The notes under the pieces: generated by a model | Told to the model about the DNA's origin: nothing | Database searches by the model: none | What the model saw: only the letters and a program-made list of their open reading frames with translations | Shown here: in pieces, positions 54,286 to 63,519 of the stretch | Layout of the letters: every line of letters starts with the position of its first letter | Numbering within the stretch: the first letter of the stretch is position 1 | From: Streptomyces sp. NBC_01298 | GTDB lineage: Bacteria; Actinomycetota; Actinomycetes; Streptomycetales; Streptomycetaceae | Length of the DNA stretch: 64,000 nt | Direction of reading: 5' to 3' | Assembly (NCBI RefSeq): GCF_035978755.1 | Contig: NZ_CP108414.1 | Span: forward strand, 3,596,001-3,660,000 | Translations under genes and position numbers: made by a program

Positions 54286-55833
54286 TCAGGCGAGGGGGCC
54301 GGTCACGGCCTCGACGGCGTCCACGAGTCCACCGGAACGGACGAAGGCGTCCGCGGCGGCCAGGTCGGGCGCGAGGAACCGGTCCGGCCCGGGACCCTCC
54401 ACGCCCGCCGCGCGGGCCGCCGCGATGGCGGCCTGGCTGGCCGGCGCCGGGGTCAGCCCGTGGCGCAGCTCGATGGCGCGGGTGGCCGCGTACATCTCGA
54501 TCGCGATGATCCGGGTGAGGTTGTCGACGGCGGTACGGAGCTTGCGCGCGGCCGACCAGCCCATCGAGACGTGGTCCTCCTGCATGGCGGAGGAGGGGAT
54601 CGAGTCCGCGGAGGCCGGGACCGCGAGCCGCTTCATCTCGCTCACCAGCGCGGCCTGCGTGTACTGGGCGATCATGAGCCCGGAGTCCACGCCGGCGTCG
54701 TCCGCGAGGAACGGCGGCAGGCCGTGGCTGCGGTTCTTGTCGAGCAGCCGGTCGGTGCGGCGCTCGGCGATCGACCCGAGGTCCGCGGCGGCGATGGCGA
54801 GGAAGTCGAGCACGTACGCGACCGGGGCGCCGTGGAAGTTCCCGTTGGACTCCACTCGCCCGTCGGGCAGCACGACCGGGTTGTCGACGGCGGCGGCCAG
54901 CTCGCGGGAGGCGACGAGGGCGGCGTGCGCCATGGTGTCGCGGCCCGCGCCGGCGACCTGCGGGGCGCAGCGCACGGAGTAGGCGTCCTGCACGCGCGGG
55001 GCGGTCTCCTCCTGGTAGTGCCGGACGAGCCCGGAACCCTTCAGGACGGCGGCCATGTTCGCGGCGGCGGCGCCCTGACCGGGGTGCGGGCGGATCGCGT
55101 GCAGCTCGGGCTGGAGCACCTTCTCGGTGCCGAGCAGCGCCTCCAGCGTCAGCGCGGCGGTGATGTCGGCGGCGGTGTACAGCCTGCCGAGGTCGGCGAG
55201 GGCCATGACCAGCATGCCGAGCATGCCGTCGGTGCCGTTGAGGAGGGCGAGGCCCTCCTTCTCGCGGAGCTCGACGGGGGTGATCCCGGCCTCGGCGAGC
55301 AGCTCCCCGGCGGGCCGCACGACTCCGTCGGGGCCCTCCGCGTCACCCTCGCCCATCAGCGCGAGCGCGCAGTGCGAGAGCGGGGCGAGGTCTCCCGAGC
55401 AGCCCAGCGAGCCGTACTCGTGCACGACGGGGGTGATCCCGGCGTTGAGCACGTCGGCCATCGTCTGCGCGACGGACGGCCGGACGCCGGTGTGCCCGGA
55501 GCAGACGGTCTTCAGCCGCAGGAACATCAGCGCCCGCACGACCTCGCGCTCCACGCGCGGGCCCATGCCGGCGGCGTGCGAACGGACGATGTTGCGCTGG
55601 AGCTGCGCGCGCAGCTCGGGGCTGATGTGCCGGGAGGCGAGCGCCCCGAACCCGGTGGACACCCCGTAGACGGGCTCGGGCTTCGCGGCGAGCGCGTCCA
55701 CGATCTCGCGGGCCGCGGCGAGCGCGGTGAGCGCCTCACCGGAAAGCTCCACGCGGGCGTTGCCGCGGGCGACGGCGATCACGTCTTCGGCGGTGGTCCC
55801 GGACGTTCCCACCACGACAGTGTGCATATCCAT
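54286..55833 (-). CDS. hutH: Histidine ammonia-lyase
   Basis: 515 residues; ATG 55833 (MDMHTVVVGTSG) or ATG 55827. First step of histidine degradation, giving urocanate. The MIO prosthetic group normally forms from Ala-Ser-Gly; here the triad reads Cys145-Ser146-Gly147 within GSLGCSGDLAPLSH, which I recall for streptomycete histidases. Catalytic tyrosine region VYGVSTGFGALASR and the substrate segment ESNGNFHGAPVAYVLDFLAI and EDHVSMGWSAARKL are present. Monocistronic; 613 bp without genes separate it from the GGDEF gene. Confidence 0.95.
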   Translation of the reverse strand: MDMHTVVVGTSGTTAEDVIAVARGNARVELSGEALTALAAAREIVDALAAKPEPVYGVSTGFGALASRHISPELRAQLQRNIVRSHAAGMGPRVEREVVRALMFLRLKTVCSGHTGVRPSVAQTMADVLNAGITPVVHEYGSLGCSGDLAPLSHCALALMGEGDAEGPDGVVRPAGELLAEAGITPVELREKEGLALLNGTDGMLGMLVMALADLGRLYTAADITAALTLEALLGTEKVLQPELHAIRPHPGQGAAAANMAAVLKGSGLVRHYQEETAPRVQDAYSVRCAPQVAGAGRDTMAHAALVASRELAAAVDNPVVLPDGRVESNGNFHGAPVAYVLDFLAIAAADLGSIAERRTDRLLDKNRSHGLPPFLADDAGVDSGLMIAQYTQAALVSEMKRLAVPASADSIPSSAMQEDHVSMGWSAARKLRTAVDNLTRIIAIEMYAATRAIELRHGLTPAPASQAAIAAARAAGVEGPGPDRFLAPDLAAADAFVRSGGLVDAVEAVTGPLA

Positions 55834-56025
55834 ATTCAGCAGCGTACGGACTGAATCCCTCCATGTCACTCCTTCTCCTTCCTGACGCAGACCTCGCACC
55901 GCTGCGCGGGCTTCGCCCTGCTGCGCCGGACTCCGTCCGGCGGTGGCCGGTCGGAGTGCCCGCCACCGCCGTCCCGGCGTGGGCCCGGTGGGCGGGTGCG
56001 GCTGGATGGGCCCTGCCGGTGCGGG

Positions 56026-56120
56026 GGTCACCTACCCACCCTTCGCCCGTTTCCCGGGGCACGCCCCGGACCCGTTGCCGGGGCGGACCCGGGCCCCCGC
56101 GCCTCAAACGCCGGCGGGTC
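56026..56120 (+). repeat. Intergenic repeat family, forward copy
   Basis: Contains cctacccacccttcgcccgt (a diverged form of the block at 5582) and gcgcctcaaacgccggcggg at 56099-56118, identical to 5626-5645. Confidence 0.78.
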
Positions 56121-56156
56121 TGGGTATGCCCAGTGGAACGTGCACTTGGAGGCCAA

Positions 56157-56300
56157 CGCCGGCCAAATCCAGCCTCGCCGGCGCTTGAGGCGCGGGGTCT
56201 GGGGCGGAGCCCCAGGGGGTCCGGGCGAAGCCCGGCTGGGGGTCCCCCCGGACGGAGTCTGGGGGATGGTGGAAGGGCGGGTAGGGGACAGCCCCGCGGG
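56157..56300 (-). repeat. Intergenic repeat family, reverse copy
   Basis: Reverse complement of the 5571 copy: cctcgccggcgcttgaggcg (56173-56192), gggcggagcccc, ggaagggcgggtaggggaca and ccccgcgggg. With the forward copy it forms a long inverted pair around a 35-bp centre. Confidence 0.78.
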
Positions 56301-56446
56301 GCACACCCGCCACCGGTGCGGAGCACCATCGCGACGGCGGGCGGCAGCCCGGGGCACCGCCCGCCAGGGCGGGCCGCCAGAGCGGGCCACCCACCGCGGG
56401 CCGGAGCACCGGGCACAGGCGGGCGCCGGGCCGCGGGCAGGCTTCG

Positions 56447-57568
56447 CTACGCCCGCCCCCGGAAGCGGCGTCGCTCCCCCGGCCCCCCGGGCTCCGCGTC
56501 GGCGAGCCGGACCACCGCCGTGTCCCGCCCCGCGACCACCGGCTTCGCCGACCGCGCCGCCTTCGCCTTGTACTGCGCCGCATCCGCCAGCCGGAACAGC
56601 CGCCGGGAGGATTTCACCGGCCCGATCGGGTCCCCCGTGGAGGCGACCCCGCAGGCGACCCCCTCCCCGAGCTCCAGCTCGGCGGCCCGCAGGCACACCT
56701 CCTCGGTGACCCGTACCACCTCGTCCGCCGAGGGCCCCACGCTGACCAGGCAGAACTCGTCCCCGCCCAGCCGCGCGACCAGCGCTCCCGGCAGCATCGC
56801 CCCGCACAGGCTGAGCACGGAGCCGAACCGTTCCAGCAGCCGGTCCCCCATCGCGTGCCCGAGGGTGTCGTTGACCTTCTTGAGGCCGTTCAGGTCGCAG
56901 ACGACCAGGCTCACCACCACCGTGGCCCCGCTCCGCCGGTGCTCCTCCAGCGCCTCGTCGAGCCGCATGTCCACGGCCCGCCGGTTGGCCAGTCCGGTCA
57001 GCGGGTCGGTGAACGCGAGCCGCCGGGCCTCCTCCAGCCGGTCGCTCTGCGCCAGCCCCGCCGCGATCACCGCCGCCAGGACCGTCGCGAACTCCGCGTC
57101 GTCCTCGTCGAAGTCCGCCATGCCCTCGTCCCGGGCCACGTACAGCTCGCCCCAGGCCCGCCCGCTCAGCACGATCGGGGCCACCACGCACGTACCGCGC
57201 CCGCGCCGCCGCAGCGCGTCACCCCGGCGTCCCGGCCGGTCGCCGACCGCGCTGTCCACCCAGGCGTGGGGTCCGCCCCCACCGACCCAGCGCTCGTGCA
57301 GGAACTCCGTGATCTCGGGGAAATCGTGCACGGGGTACGACTCGTCCTCGGGGAACTCCTCCTCCCCGTCCCGGCGCTCCCCCTCGTTCACGAGCACCCG
57401 CAGGCGCCCCCGCTCCCGCTCCCACGCGGAGATCGCGGCGAACGAGCCGTCCATCGCGAGCCTGGCCCCGCGCGCGGCCGCCCGCACACTGTCCCGCGGC
57501 GCGCACGCGGCGGCCATGGCCTGCGCGAGGCCCACAACGGCTCGAAGCCGCCCGTCAACACCCATCAC
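56447..57568 (-). CDS. GAF-GGDEF diguanylate cyclase
   Basis: 373 residues (GTG 57568 or the adjacent ATG 57565). An N-terminal GAF domain (about 15-175: LAQAMAAACAPRDSVRAAAR, PVHDFPEITEFLHERW, GTCVVAPIVLSGRAWGELYV) and a GGDEF domain (about 185-345) with an intact active motif ARLGGDEFCLV (268-272) and DPLTGLANRRAVD. An inhibitory I-site RxxD upstream of GGDEF was not seen. It makes the second messenger c-di-GMP, which controls the switch to sporulation in streptomycetes. The GAF ligand is unknown. Monocistronic. Confidence 0.92.
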   Translation of the reverse strand: MMGVDGRLRAVVGLAQAMAAACAPRDSVRAAARGARLAMDGSFAAISAWERERGRLRVLVNEGERRDGEEEFPEDESYPVHDFPEITEFLHERWVGGGGPHAWVDSAVGDRPGRRGDALRRRGRGTCVVAPIVLSGRAWGELYVARDEGMADFDEDDAEFATVLAAVIAAGLAQSDRLEEARRLAFTDPLTGLANRRAVDMRLDEALEEHRRSGATVVVSLVVCDLNGLKKVNDTLGHAMGDRLLERFGSVLSLCGAMLPGALVARLGGDEFCLVSVGPSADEVVRVTEEVCLRAAELELGEGVACGVASTGDPIGPVKSSRRLFRLADAAQYKAKAARSAKPVVAGRDTAVVRLADAEPGGPGERRRFRGRA

Positions 57569-57666
57569 CCCAGGTTAGGGAGTTTTGTCCGATTTGGTGA
57601 TAATTGGCGCGACATTCGGTGGTACCAAGATCACACCGGGTCACGAACAGGGCGTGGGCCCGCCCC

Positions 57667-58449
57667 TCACACCCCGGGCCACTCCGGCTTCCGCTTCTCG
57701 TTGAACGCCGCCACGCCCTCGGCCCGGTCCCCGGAGAAGGCCACCGTCCGCCACGCCGCGTCCTCGATCTCCAGCCCGGCCACCAGGTCCATGCCGTGCC
57801 CGAGCCGCAGCGCCCGCTTCGCGGCCCGCAGCCCGACCGGGGAGTTCGCGGCCATCGCCGCCGCCATCGCGAGGGCGGCCTCACGGTCCGTCCCCGCCGG
57901 CACCACCGAGTCCACCAGGCCCAGGGTCAGCGCCTCCGCGGCCTCCACCCGCCGCGCGGTGAAGATCAGCTCCGCGGCCCGCGCCGCCCCCACGCGCCTG
58001 GGCAGCAGCTGCGTACCGCCGCCGCCCGGGATCACCCCGACCGACACCTCGGGCAGCCCGACGACGGCCGTCTCGTCGGCCACGATGACGTCACAGGCCA
58101 GGGCCAGCTCGAAGCCGCCGCCCAGCGCGAACCCGTGCACCGCCGCGATCACCGGCATCGGAAGCCCCAGCACTCCCCCGTACGCGCCCCGCGTGGTCGG
58201 CCGCTGGCGCAGCAGCTCCGCGTCCGAGAAGGAGTTCCGCTCCTTGAGGTCCGCCCCCACGCAGAACGCCCTCTCGGCGGTCGAGGAGAGCACGACGACC
58301 CGTACCGACGGATCCGCACCCAACTCCGCGCACGCGGCGCCGATGCCCCGCGCCATCTCGGTGGACACGGCGTTCATCGCCTTGGGCCGGTCCAGAACCA
58401 GCTCGGCGACCCCGCCCTCATGCCGGCGCACACTCACGAATTCGGACAC
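57667..58449 (-). CDS. Enoyl-CoA hydratase/isomerase family protein
   Basis: 260 residues, normal length. Crotonase fold with oxyanion-hole segments FCVGADLKERNSFSD and AAVHGFALGGGFELALACDV, then catalytic-face VGLPEVSVGVIPGGGGTQLL (both Glu in the family pattern, one at LPEV). Could hydrate enoyl-CoA or act on a related substrate. Its neighbour is the adenylate cyclase gene, 26 bp upstream, in the same direction. Confidence 0.9.
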   Translation of the reverse strand: MSEFVSVRRHEGGVAELVLDRPKAMNAVSTEMARGIGAACAELGADPSVRVVVLSSTAERAFCVGADLKERNSFSDAELLRQRPTTRGAYGGVLGLPMPVIAAVHGFALGGGFELALACDVIVADETAVVGLPEVSVGVIPGGGGTQLLPRRVGAARAAELIFTARRVEAAEALTLGLVDSVVPAGTDREAALAMAAAMAANSPVGLRAAKRALRLGHGMDLVAGLEIEDAAWRTVAFSGDRAEGVAAFNEKRKPEWPGV

Positions 58450-58475
58450 AGGGCGACCCTCCCGGTTAACGAACG

Positions 58476-59672
58476 TTATCCGGGGATCTTAGGGCTCCGG
58501 CGCGTCAGCGACCAGGGCTCCACGACGCCGAGGCCGCGCACCGGGCGCTGGAACATCGGCTGGAGCGCGAAGCGGTAGGAACCGCCGCCCTCCTCGTTCT
58601 CCGCTTCCTTCTCCGAGACCGGCGCCGCGCCCGTGCGGCCCAGTTCCTTGGCCATCGCGCCGTCCACCAGGACCGCGTCCTTGGGGGCTATGGACGTCAG
58701 CCGCGAGGCCAGGTTCACCGTGGTCCCGAAGACGTCGCCCATCCGCGTGGTCACCGTCCCGAAGGCGATGCCCACGCGCAGCTCCGGCATCTGCGGGTCG
58801 GCTTCCATCGTCTCGATCAGCCGCAGGGCGATCTCCGCCGCCGTCGCCGCGTCGTCGGCGCAGTACAGCACCTCGTCGCCGAGCGTCTTGATCAGCCGGC
58901 CGCCGTGCGCCGCCACCAGGTCCGCGGAGGTCGTCTCGAAGGACTCGACCAGCTCGCCGAGCTCCTCCTCCTCCAGCCGCCGCGTCAGGCGCGTGAAGCC
59001 CACCAGGTCGGCGAAGCCCACCGCGAGGCGCCGGTCGACCATCTCCTCGTCGTCCGCCACCTGCACGACCCGCCCGGTCGCGGCCGCGAGCTGGCGCCGC
59101 CACACGTAGACGAGGAACTCCTCCAGCTCCGGCAGCAGCAGCTCGACCAGCGGGTACGTGACCTCGGTGCGGGTCATCCCCGGCTCCGGCGGCTCCGTCA
59201 GGCCCTCCAGGAAGGAGTCGATCTGCCACTCCGCGAGCCGGGCCGTGGTCTGCCCGGTGGACCGGGCCACCTGGACCGCCATCGGCTCGCTCAGCAGCCC
59301 GGCCTCGACGAGGCCGGCGAGCCGGCGCAGCGCCAGTACGTCGGCCTCCGTCAGGGCCCTGGCCTGGCCGATGTCCGCGAAGCCCATGGCCCGCCAGAAG
59401 CGGGAGGCGAGCTCCATGGAGACCCCGGCGCTGCGGGCCGCCTGGAAAGGCGTGTACCGGCGCTCGGCGCCGAGGATCAGCTGCTCCAGGCGGATGGCGA
59501 GCGGGTCGGCCGTCGGCTGCGCCGTGTGGTCGACCTCGTGGTGGGGAGTGTGCTGATCGCGCCCGATGGGGGTGGCGTGGACTCCGGAACCGCCGGAACC
59601 GCCGGGGCTGCCGGAGCCGCCCGTCGCCGCTCCGGGGGCGGGCGCGCTGGACCGAGGGTCGTCGACGGTCAA
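58476..59672 (-). CDS. cya: Class III adenylate cyclase
   Basis: 398 residues from TTG 59672, which has AGGAGG seven bases upstream; the frame is open to 59720, but no other start has this support, and the known streptomycete Cya begins with the same TVDD. After a Gly/Ser/Pro-rich tail comes a helical regulatory region with a pH-sensor-like motif (ERRYTPFQAARSAGVSMELA), then the class III catalytic domain: AVGFADLVGFTRL and RLIKTLGDEVLYC supply the metal-binding Asp pair, GIAFGTVTTRMGDVFGTTVN and NLASRLTSIAPKDA the transition-state Asn and Arg. Makes cAMP. Confidence 0.93.
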   Translation of the reverse strand: MTVDDPRSSAPAPGAATGGSGSPGGSGGSGVHATPIGRDQHTPHHEVDHTAQPTADPLAIRLEQLILGAERRYTPFQAARSAGVSMELASRFWRAMGFADIGQARALTEADVLALRRLAGLVEAGLLSEPMAVQVARSTGQTTARLAEWQIDSFLEGLTEPPEPGMTRTEVTYPLVELLLPELEEFLVYVWRRQLAAATGRVVQVADDEEMVDRRLAVGFADLVGFTRLTRRLEEEELGELVESFETTSADLVAAHGGRLIKTLGDEVLYCADDAATAAEIALRLIETMEADPQMPELRVGIAFGTVTTRMGDVFGTTVNLASRLTSIAPKDAVLVDGAMAKELGRTGAAPVSEKEAENEEGGGSYRFALQPMFQRPVRGLGVVEPWSLTRRSPKIPG

Positions 59673-59807
59673 GGGCCGCCTCCTGTCCATTCCGTGCGCA
59701 CTGCCGAACCGGGTGATCACCGCGAGGACCGGGATCGCCTAAACCATACGGCAGGTGTGCCGTAGCTCACTCCCCTACTCCGTCACCCGGGGCGGTCCCC
59801 CCGCGGG

Positions 59808-60668
59808 CTACCGCACGGACCGCAGATGGACGACATCCCCTGCCCCCACGGCCTCGTGCTTGTCCTCGGCGGTCCGTACGACGAGCCGTCCGTCGGTGTC
59901 CACCGCTTCGGCCGTCCCGGTGAGCGTGCGCCCGCCCGGCAGCTCCGCCCGCACGTGCTTGCCGAGGGTCGCGCAGCCCGCCGCGTACGTCTCCTGCAGA
60001 CCGCTGGCCGCCGGATCGCCGCCGGCCGCGCGCCAGTTTCCGTACCACTGCTCCAGGGAGCGCAGTACGGCCTTGAGCAGCGGGTCCCGGTCGGTGACGG
60101 TGGCCTTGGCCAGGAGCAGCGACCCGGCGGTGTCCACCGGGAGCTCGGCGTCGGTCAGCGTCACGTTGAGCCCGATCCCGAGGACGACCCCGTCGCCCAC
60201 GCGCTCGGCGAGGATCCCGCCGGCCTTGCGCTCCTCACCGTCGACGGTGACCAGGAGGTCGTTGGGCCACTTGAGTGCGGTGTCCACGCCGGCGGCGCGC
60301 GAGAGCCCGGTGGCCGTGGCCACCCCGGCCAGCAGCGTCAGCCAGCCCCACCGCTCCTGCGGCACCGAGGGCCCGGGCTTCAGCAGTACGGAGAAGAACA
60401 GCCCGGACCGCGCGGGCGCGACCCAGCTCCGGTCGAGCCTGCCGCGCCCGGCGGTCTGCTCCTCGGCGACGAGCACGGCCCCCTCGGGCAGCTTCGCGGA
60501 CCGGGAGGCGAGATCGCTGTTGGTGGACCCGGTGGAGCCCACCACCTCCAGCGAGCTCCACAGCCCCTCACCGGTCACGAGGGCCCGCTGCAGCGCGGCG
60601 ACGTTCAACGGCGGCCGGTCCAGACTCGACCAACGGCCCGCGGCACCTGCTGAAGCATCTGATGACAT
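59808..60668 (-). CDS. birA: Biotin-[acetyl-CoA-carboxylase] ligase
   Basis: 286 residues, no N-terminal DNA-binding domain, so a mono-functional ligase (class I) and not a repressor. Biotinyl-AMP site GRGRLDRSWVAPARSGLFFS, VGSTGSTNSDLA, the lysine-containing KWPNDLLVTVDGEERKAGGI, and VLGIGLNVTLTD. It loads biotin onto the alpha subunits that partner PccB, whose gene lies just downstream beyond a TnpB element, so the element splits a functional pair. Confidence 0.93.
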   Translation of the reverse strand: MSSDASAGAAGRWSSLDRPPLNVAALQRALVTGEGLWSSLEVVGSTGSTNSDLASRSAKLPEGAVLVAEEQTAGRGRLDRSWVAPARSGLFFSVLLKPGPSVPQERWGWLTLLAGVATATGLSRAAGVDTALKWPNDLLVTVDGEERKAGGILAERVGDGVVLGIGLNVTLTDAELPVDTAGSLLLAKATVTDRDPLLKAVLRSLEQWYGNWRAAGGDPAASGLQETYAAGCATLGKHVRAELPGGRTLTGTAEAVDTDGRLVVRTAEDKHEAVGAGDVVHLRSVR

Positions 60669-60756
60669 GATCGGATCCTTATGTCGCTATATCGCTGTAT
60701 GTGACCCTCTGACCCGGGATTGCATACGGATCGTGATCGACCCTAGCGTCCGGGCT

Positions 60757-61706
60757 GTGGGGGATTCTCCGGTAAAGAGGTCGTTCAGGTTTCGTTTCTA
60801 CCCTGACGACGCGCAGGCGACAGAGCTGTCGAAGACATTCGGGTGCGTGCGGAAGGTCTACAACCTCGCGCTGGCCGCCCGTAACGACGCCTGGGCACGC
60901 CGGGAACGCGTGGACGGCCAGACCTCGGCCCTGCTCACCGCCTGGAAGCAGTCCGAAGAACTCTTCTACCTGGCCGACGTCTCCTGCGTACCCCTTCAGC
61001 AAGCGCTGCGGCACCTGCAGACCGCTTTCACCGCATTCTGGGGGCGCCGGTCCGGACACCCGCGCTTCAAAGCAAAACGGAAGTCCCGGCCAAGCGCCGA
61101 GTACACGCGCTCCGCATCCCCGCCCCCATGCCCGCCACCACCGCCGCGGTCGGGATCGATGCCGGCCTGACGGCCCTGGTCACGCTCTCCACCGGGGAGA
61201 AGGTCCCCAACCCAAGGCACGAGCGCGGCGACCGGGAGCGACTGGCCCGCGCCCGCGCAGCCCGCGTCCATGCCCGGATCGCGGACCGCCGCAAGGACCA
61301 CCTGCACAAACTGACGACCCGACTCGTGCGCGAAAACCAAACGCTCGTGATCGAGGATCTCGCCGTAGGCAACATGCTCAAGAACAACAAACTCGCCCGT
61401 GTCATCTCGGACGCGGCCTGGCGCGAGCTGCGGAGGATGCTGGAGTACAAGGCGGCCTGGTACGGGCGCGAGCTCGTCGTCGTGGATCGGTGGTTCCCCA
61501 GCTCGAAGCTGTGCTCGGCCTGTGGCGCCATCGCCGCCACGATGCCGCTGAAGGTCCGAACGTGGACCTGTGAGGGTTGCGGAGCCGTTCACGACCGGGA
61601 CGGCAACGCCGCCGTCAATCTCTTGGCCGCCGGGTCGGCGGTGTCTGCTCTGTCGAGCGGATGGAAGACCTGCCCGGGGGCCCTCCCGGCAGGCGGTCCG
61701 CGGTGA
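60757..61706 (+). pseudogene. tnpB, RNA-guided nuclease of IS605 group, broken by internal deletions
   Basis: Two parts in different frames. The N-terminal part (GTG 60757 to about 61105) reads VGDSPVKRSFRFRFYPDD, then LSKTFGCVRKVYNLALAARN and SGHPRFKAKRKSRPSAEYTR. The C-terminal part (about 61131-61706) begins AAVGIDAGLTALVTLSTGEK, with RuvC acidic residues in GIDAG, VIEDLAVGN and HDRDGNAAVN and the zinc ribbon LCSACG...CEGCG. Between them about 60 residues of an intact TnpB are missing; a second block after ERLARARAA is also shorter than usual. All RuvC catalytic residues remain, but no single protein can be made. It belongs to the ancestor family of Cas12. Confidence 0.8.
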
Positions 61707-61771
61707 AGCAGGAAGCCCGCCCGCGAGGGTCGGGACGGGGTCCCCTAAAGGGGACGGCGAGGCCAAGCAAC
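61600..61771 (+). ncRNA. Candidate omega RNA (reRNA) of the TnpB element
   Basis: In IS605 elements the guide RNA overlaps the tnpB 3' end and finishes at the right end. Here the region has a 6-bp perfect hairpin (61740-61755), and pairing cccgcccgcgagggtcggg upstream. Expression is not shown; since TnpB is broken the RNA may be idle or serve a TnpB elsewhere. Confidence 0.35.
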
Positions 61772-61897
61772 CCAGATTAGGTGTGTCAAACGCCGCACCG
61801 CCGAGCGCCATGCCCGCCGATACGCTACGCACCAGTAGCTAGTAAAAATCAAGTAAGTCACCAGGCAGTTGACACCACGCAGGGAGCCGCGACCCCG

Positions 61898-63493
61898 ATG
61901 TCACAACCGTCAGAGCCGATCGACATGCACACCACCGCGGGGAAGATCGCGGATCTGCAGCGCCGCGTCGAGGAAGCCACGCACGCCGGATCCGGGCGGG
62001 CGGTGGAGAAGCAGCACGCCAAGGGCAAGCTGACGGCGCGTGAGCGGGTGGCCCTGCTGCTGGACGAGGGGTCCTTCGTCGAGCTGGACGAGTTCGCCCG
62101 GCACCGGTCGACGAACTTCGGGCTGGAGAAGACCCGGCCGTACGGCGACGGCGTCGTCACCGGCTACGGGACCGTCGACGGGCGGCCCGTCGCCCTGTTC
62201 TCGCAGGACTTCACCGTCTTCGGCGGGGCCCTCGGCGAGGTCTACGGCCAGAAGATCATGAAGGTGATGGACTTCGCGCTGAAGACCGGCTGCCCGCTGA
62301 TCGGCATCAACGACTCCGGCGGCGCCCGCATCCAGGAGGGCGTCAGCGCGCTGGGCATGTACGGCGAGATCTTCCGCCGCAACGTCCACGCCTCCGGCGT
62401 GATCCCGCAGATCAGCCTGGTCGTCGGCCCCTGCGCCGGCGGGGCCGTGTACTCCCCCGCCATCACCGACTTCACGGTCATGGTCGACCAGACCTCGCAC
62501 ATGTTCATCACCGGCCCGGACGTCATCAAGACCGTCACCGGCGAGGACGTCGGCTTCGAGGAGCTGGGCGGGGCGCGCACGCACAACAGCACGTCCGGCG
62601 TCGCGCACCACATGGCGGGTGACGAGAAGGACGCCATCGAGTACGTGAAGTCGCTCCTCTCCTACCTCCCGTCGAACAACCTCTCCGAGCCCCCGGCCTT
62701 CCCCGAGGAGGCCGACACCGAGGTCTCGGACAGCGACCGCGAGCTCGACACGCTGATCCCGGACAGCGCGAACCAGCCGTACGACATGCACAAGGTGATC
62801 GAGCACGTGCTCGACGACGCGGAGTTCCTGGAGACCCAGTCGCTCTTCGCGCCGAACATCCTCACCGGCTTCGGCCGCGTCGAGGGGCATCCGGTCGGGG
62901 TCGTCGCCAACCAGCCGATGCAGTTCGCCGGCTGCCTGGACATCGACGCCTCCGAGAAGGCGGCCCGGTTCGTCCGGACCTGCGACGCCTTCAACATCCC
63001 GGTGCTGACCTTCGTCGACGTGCCGGGCTTCCTGCCGGGCACCGACCAGGAGTACAACGGCATCATCCGGCGCGGCGCCAAGCTGATCTACGCGTACGCC
63101 GAGGCGACCGTCCCCCTGATCACCGTCATCACGCGCAAGGCCTTCGGCGGTGCCTACGATGTGATGGGCTCCAAGCACCTCGGAGCCGACCTGAACCTCG
63201 CGTGGCCGACGGCCCAGATCGCCGTCATGGGCGCGCAGGGCGCGGTCAACATCCTGCACCGCCGGGCGATCGCCGAAGCGGAGGAGGCCGGCACGGCCGA
63301 GGAGACCCGGGCGCGGCTCATCACCGAGTACGAGGACGCGCTGCTGAACCCGTACACGGCCGCCGAGCGGGGCTACGTCGACGCGGTGACCATGCCGTCC
63401 GAGACCCGGGCGCACGTGGTCAAGGGGCTGCGGCAGCTGCGCACCAAGCGCGAGTCCCTGCCCCCGAAGAAGCACGGCAACATCCCCCTCTAG
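61898..63493 (+). CDS. pccB: Propionyl/acetyl-CoA carboxylase beta (carboxyltransferase) subunit
   Basis: 531 residues from ATG 61898 (AGGGAG upstream). Transfers the carboxyl group from biotinyl-BCCP to propionyl-CoA, giving methylmalonyl-CoA, a polyketide and odd-chain fatty acid precursor. Crotonase-like halves are complete: [40 protein letters not shown], and [16 protein letters not shown] in the N half; [40 protein letters not shown] and [20 protein letters not shown] (Asp of the DLNLAW pocket) in the C half. The substrate-determining Asp in the active site ([10 protein letters not shown]) fits PccB. The gene is followed by pccE. Confidence 0.96.
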   Translation: MSQPSEPIDMHTTAGKIADLQRRVEEATHAGSGRAVEKQHAKGKLTARERVALLLDEGSFVELDEFARHRSTNFGLEKTRPYGDGVVTGYGTVDGRPVALFSQDFTVFGGALGEVYGQKIMKVMDFALKTGCPLIGINDSGGARIQEGVSALGMYGEIFRRNVHASGVIPQISLVVGPCAGGAVYSPAITDFTVMVDQTSHMFITGPDVIKTVTGEDVGFEELGGARTHNSTSGVAHHMAGDEKDAIEYVKSLLSYLPSNNLSEPPAFPEEADTEVSDSDRELDTLIPDSANQPYDMHKVIEHVLDDAEFLETQSLFAPNILTGFGRVEGHPVGVVANQPMQFAGCLDIDASEKAARFVRTCDAFNIPVLTFVDVPGFLPGTDQEYNGIIRRGAKLIYAYAEATVPLITVITRKAFGGAYDVMGSKHLGADLNLAWPTAQIAVMGAQGAVNILHRRAIAEAEEAGTAEETRARLITEYEDALLNPYTAAERGYVDAVTMPSETRAHVVKGLRQLRTKRESLPPKKHGNIPL

Positions 63494-63519
63494 GACGCTA
63501 GACGCTAGGAGGCAGTCCC

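Larger units (their letters stand above)
55834..56446. other. 613-bp gene-free region packed with repeat blocks
   Basis: No plausible gene. The part next to hutH (55834-55860) should hold its promoter. The rest carries family repeats in both orientations (listed separately) and further GC-rich inverted stretches up to the GGDEF gene stop, which acts as a leftward terminator zone. Confidence 0.6.
60690..61771 (+). mobile_element. IS605/IS200-group TnpB element, decayed
   Basis: Lies between birA and pccB. Contains a broken tnpB and no TnpA. The right end bears the structures expected of the family: hairpin gtcccc-taaa-ggggac (61740-61755), then ggcgaggccaagcaa (61757-61771). The left end is only estimated. 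Confidence 0.55.

Noticed and set aside
60757..61706. Simple one-base sequencing frameshift in tnpB
   Set aside because: About 60 residues are absent at the junction and a second block is shortened, so real deletions rather than a single-base error.
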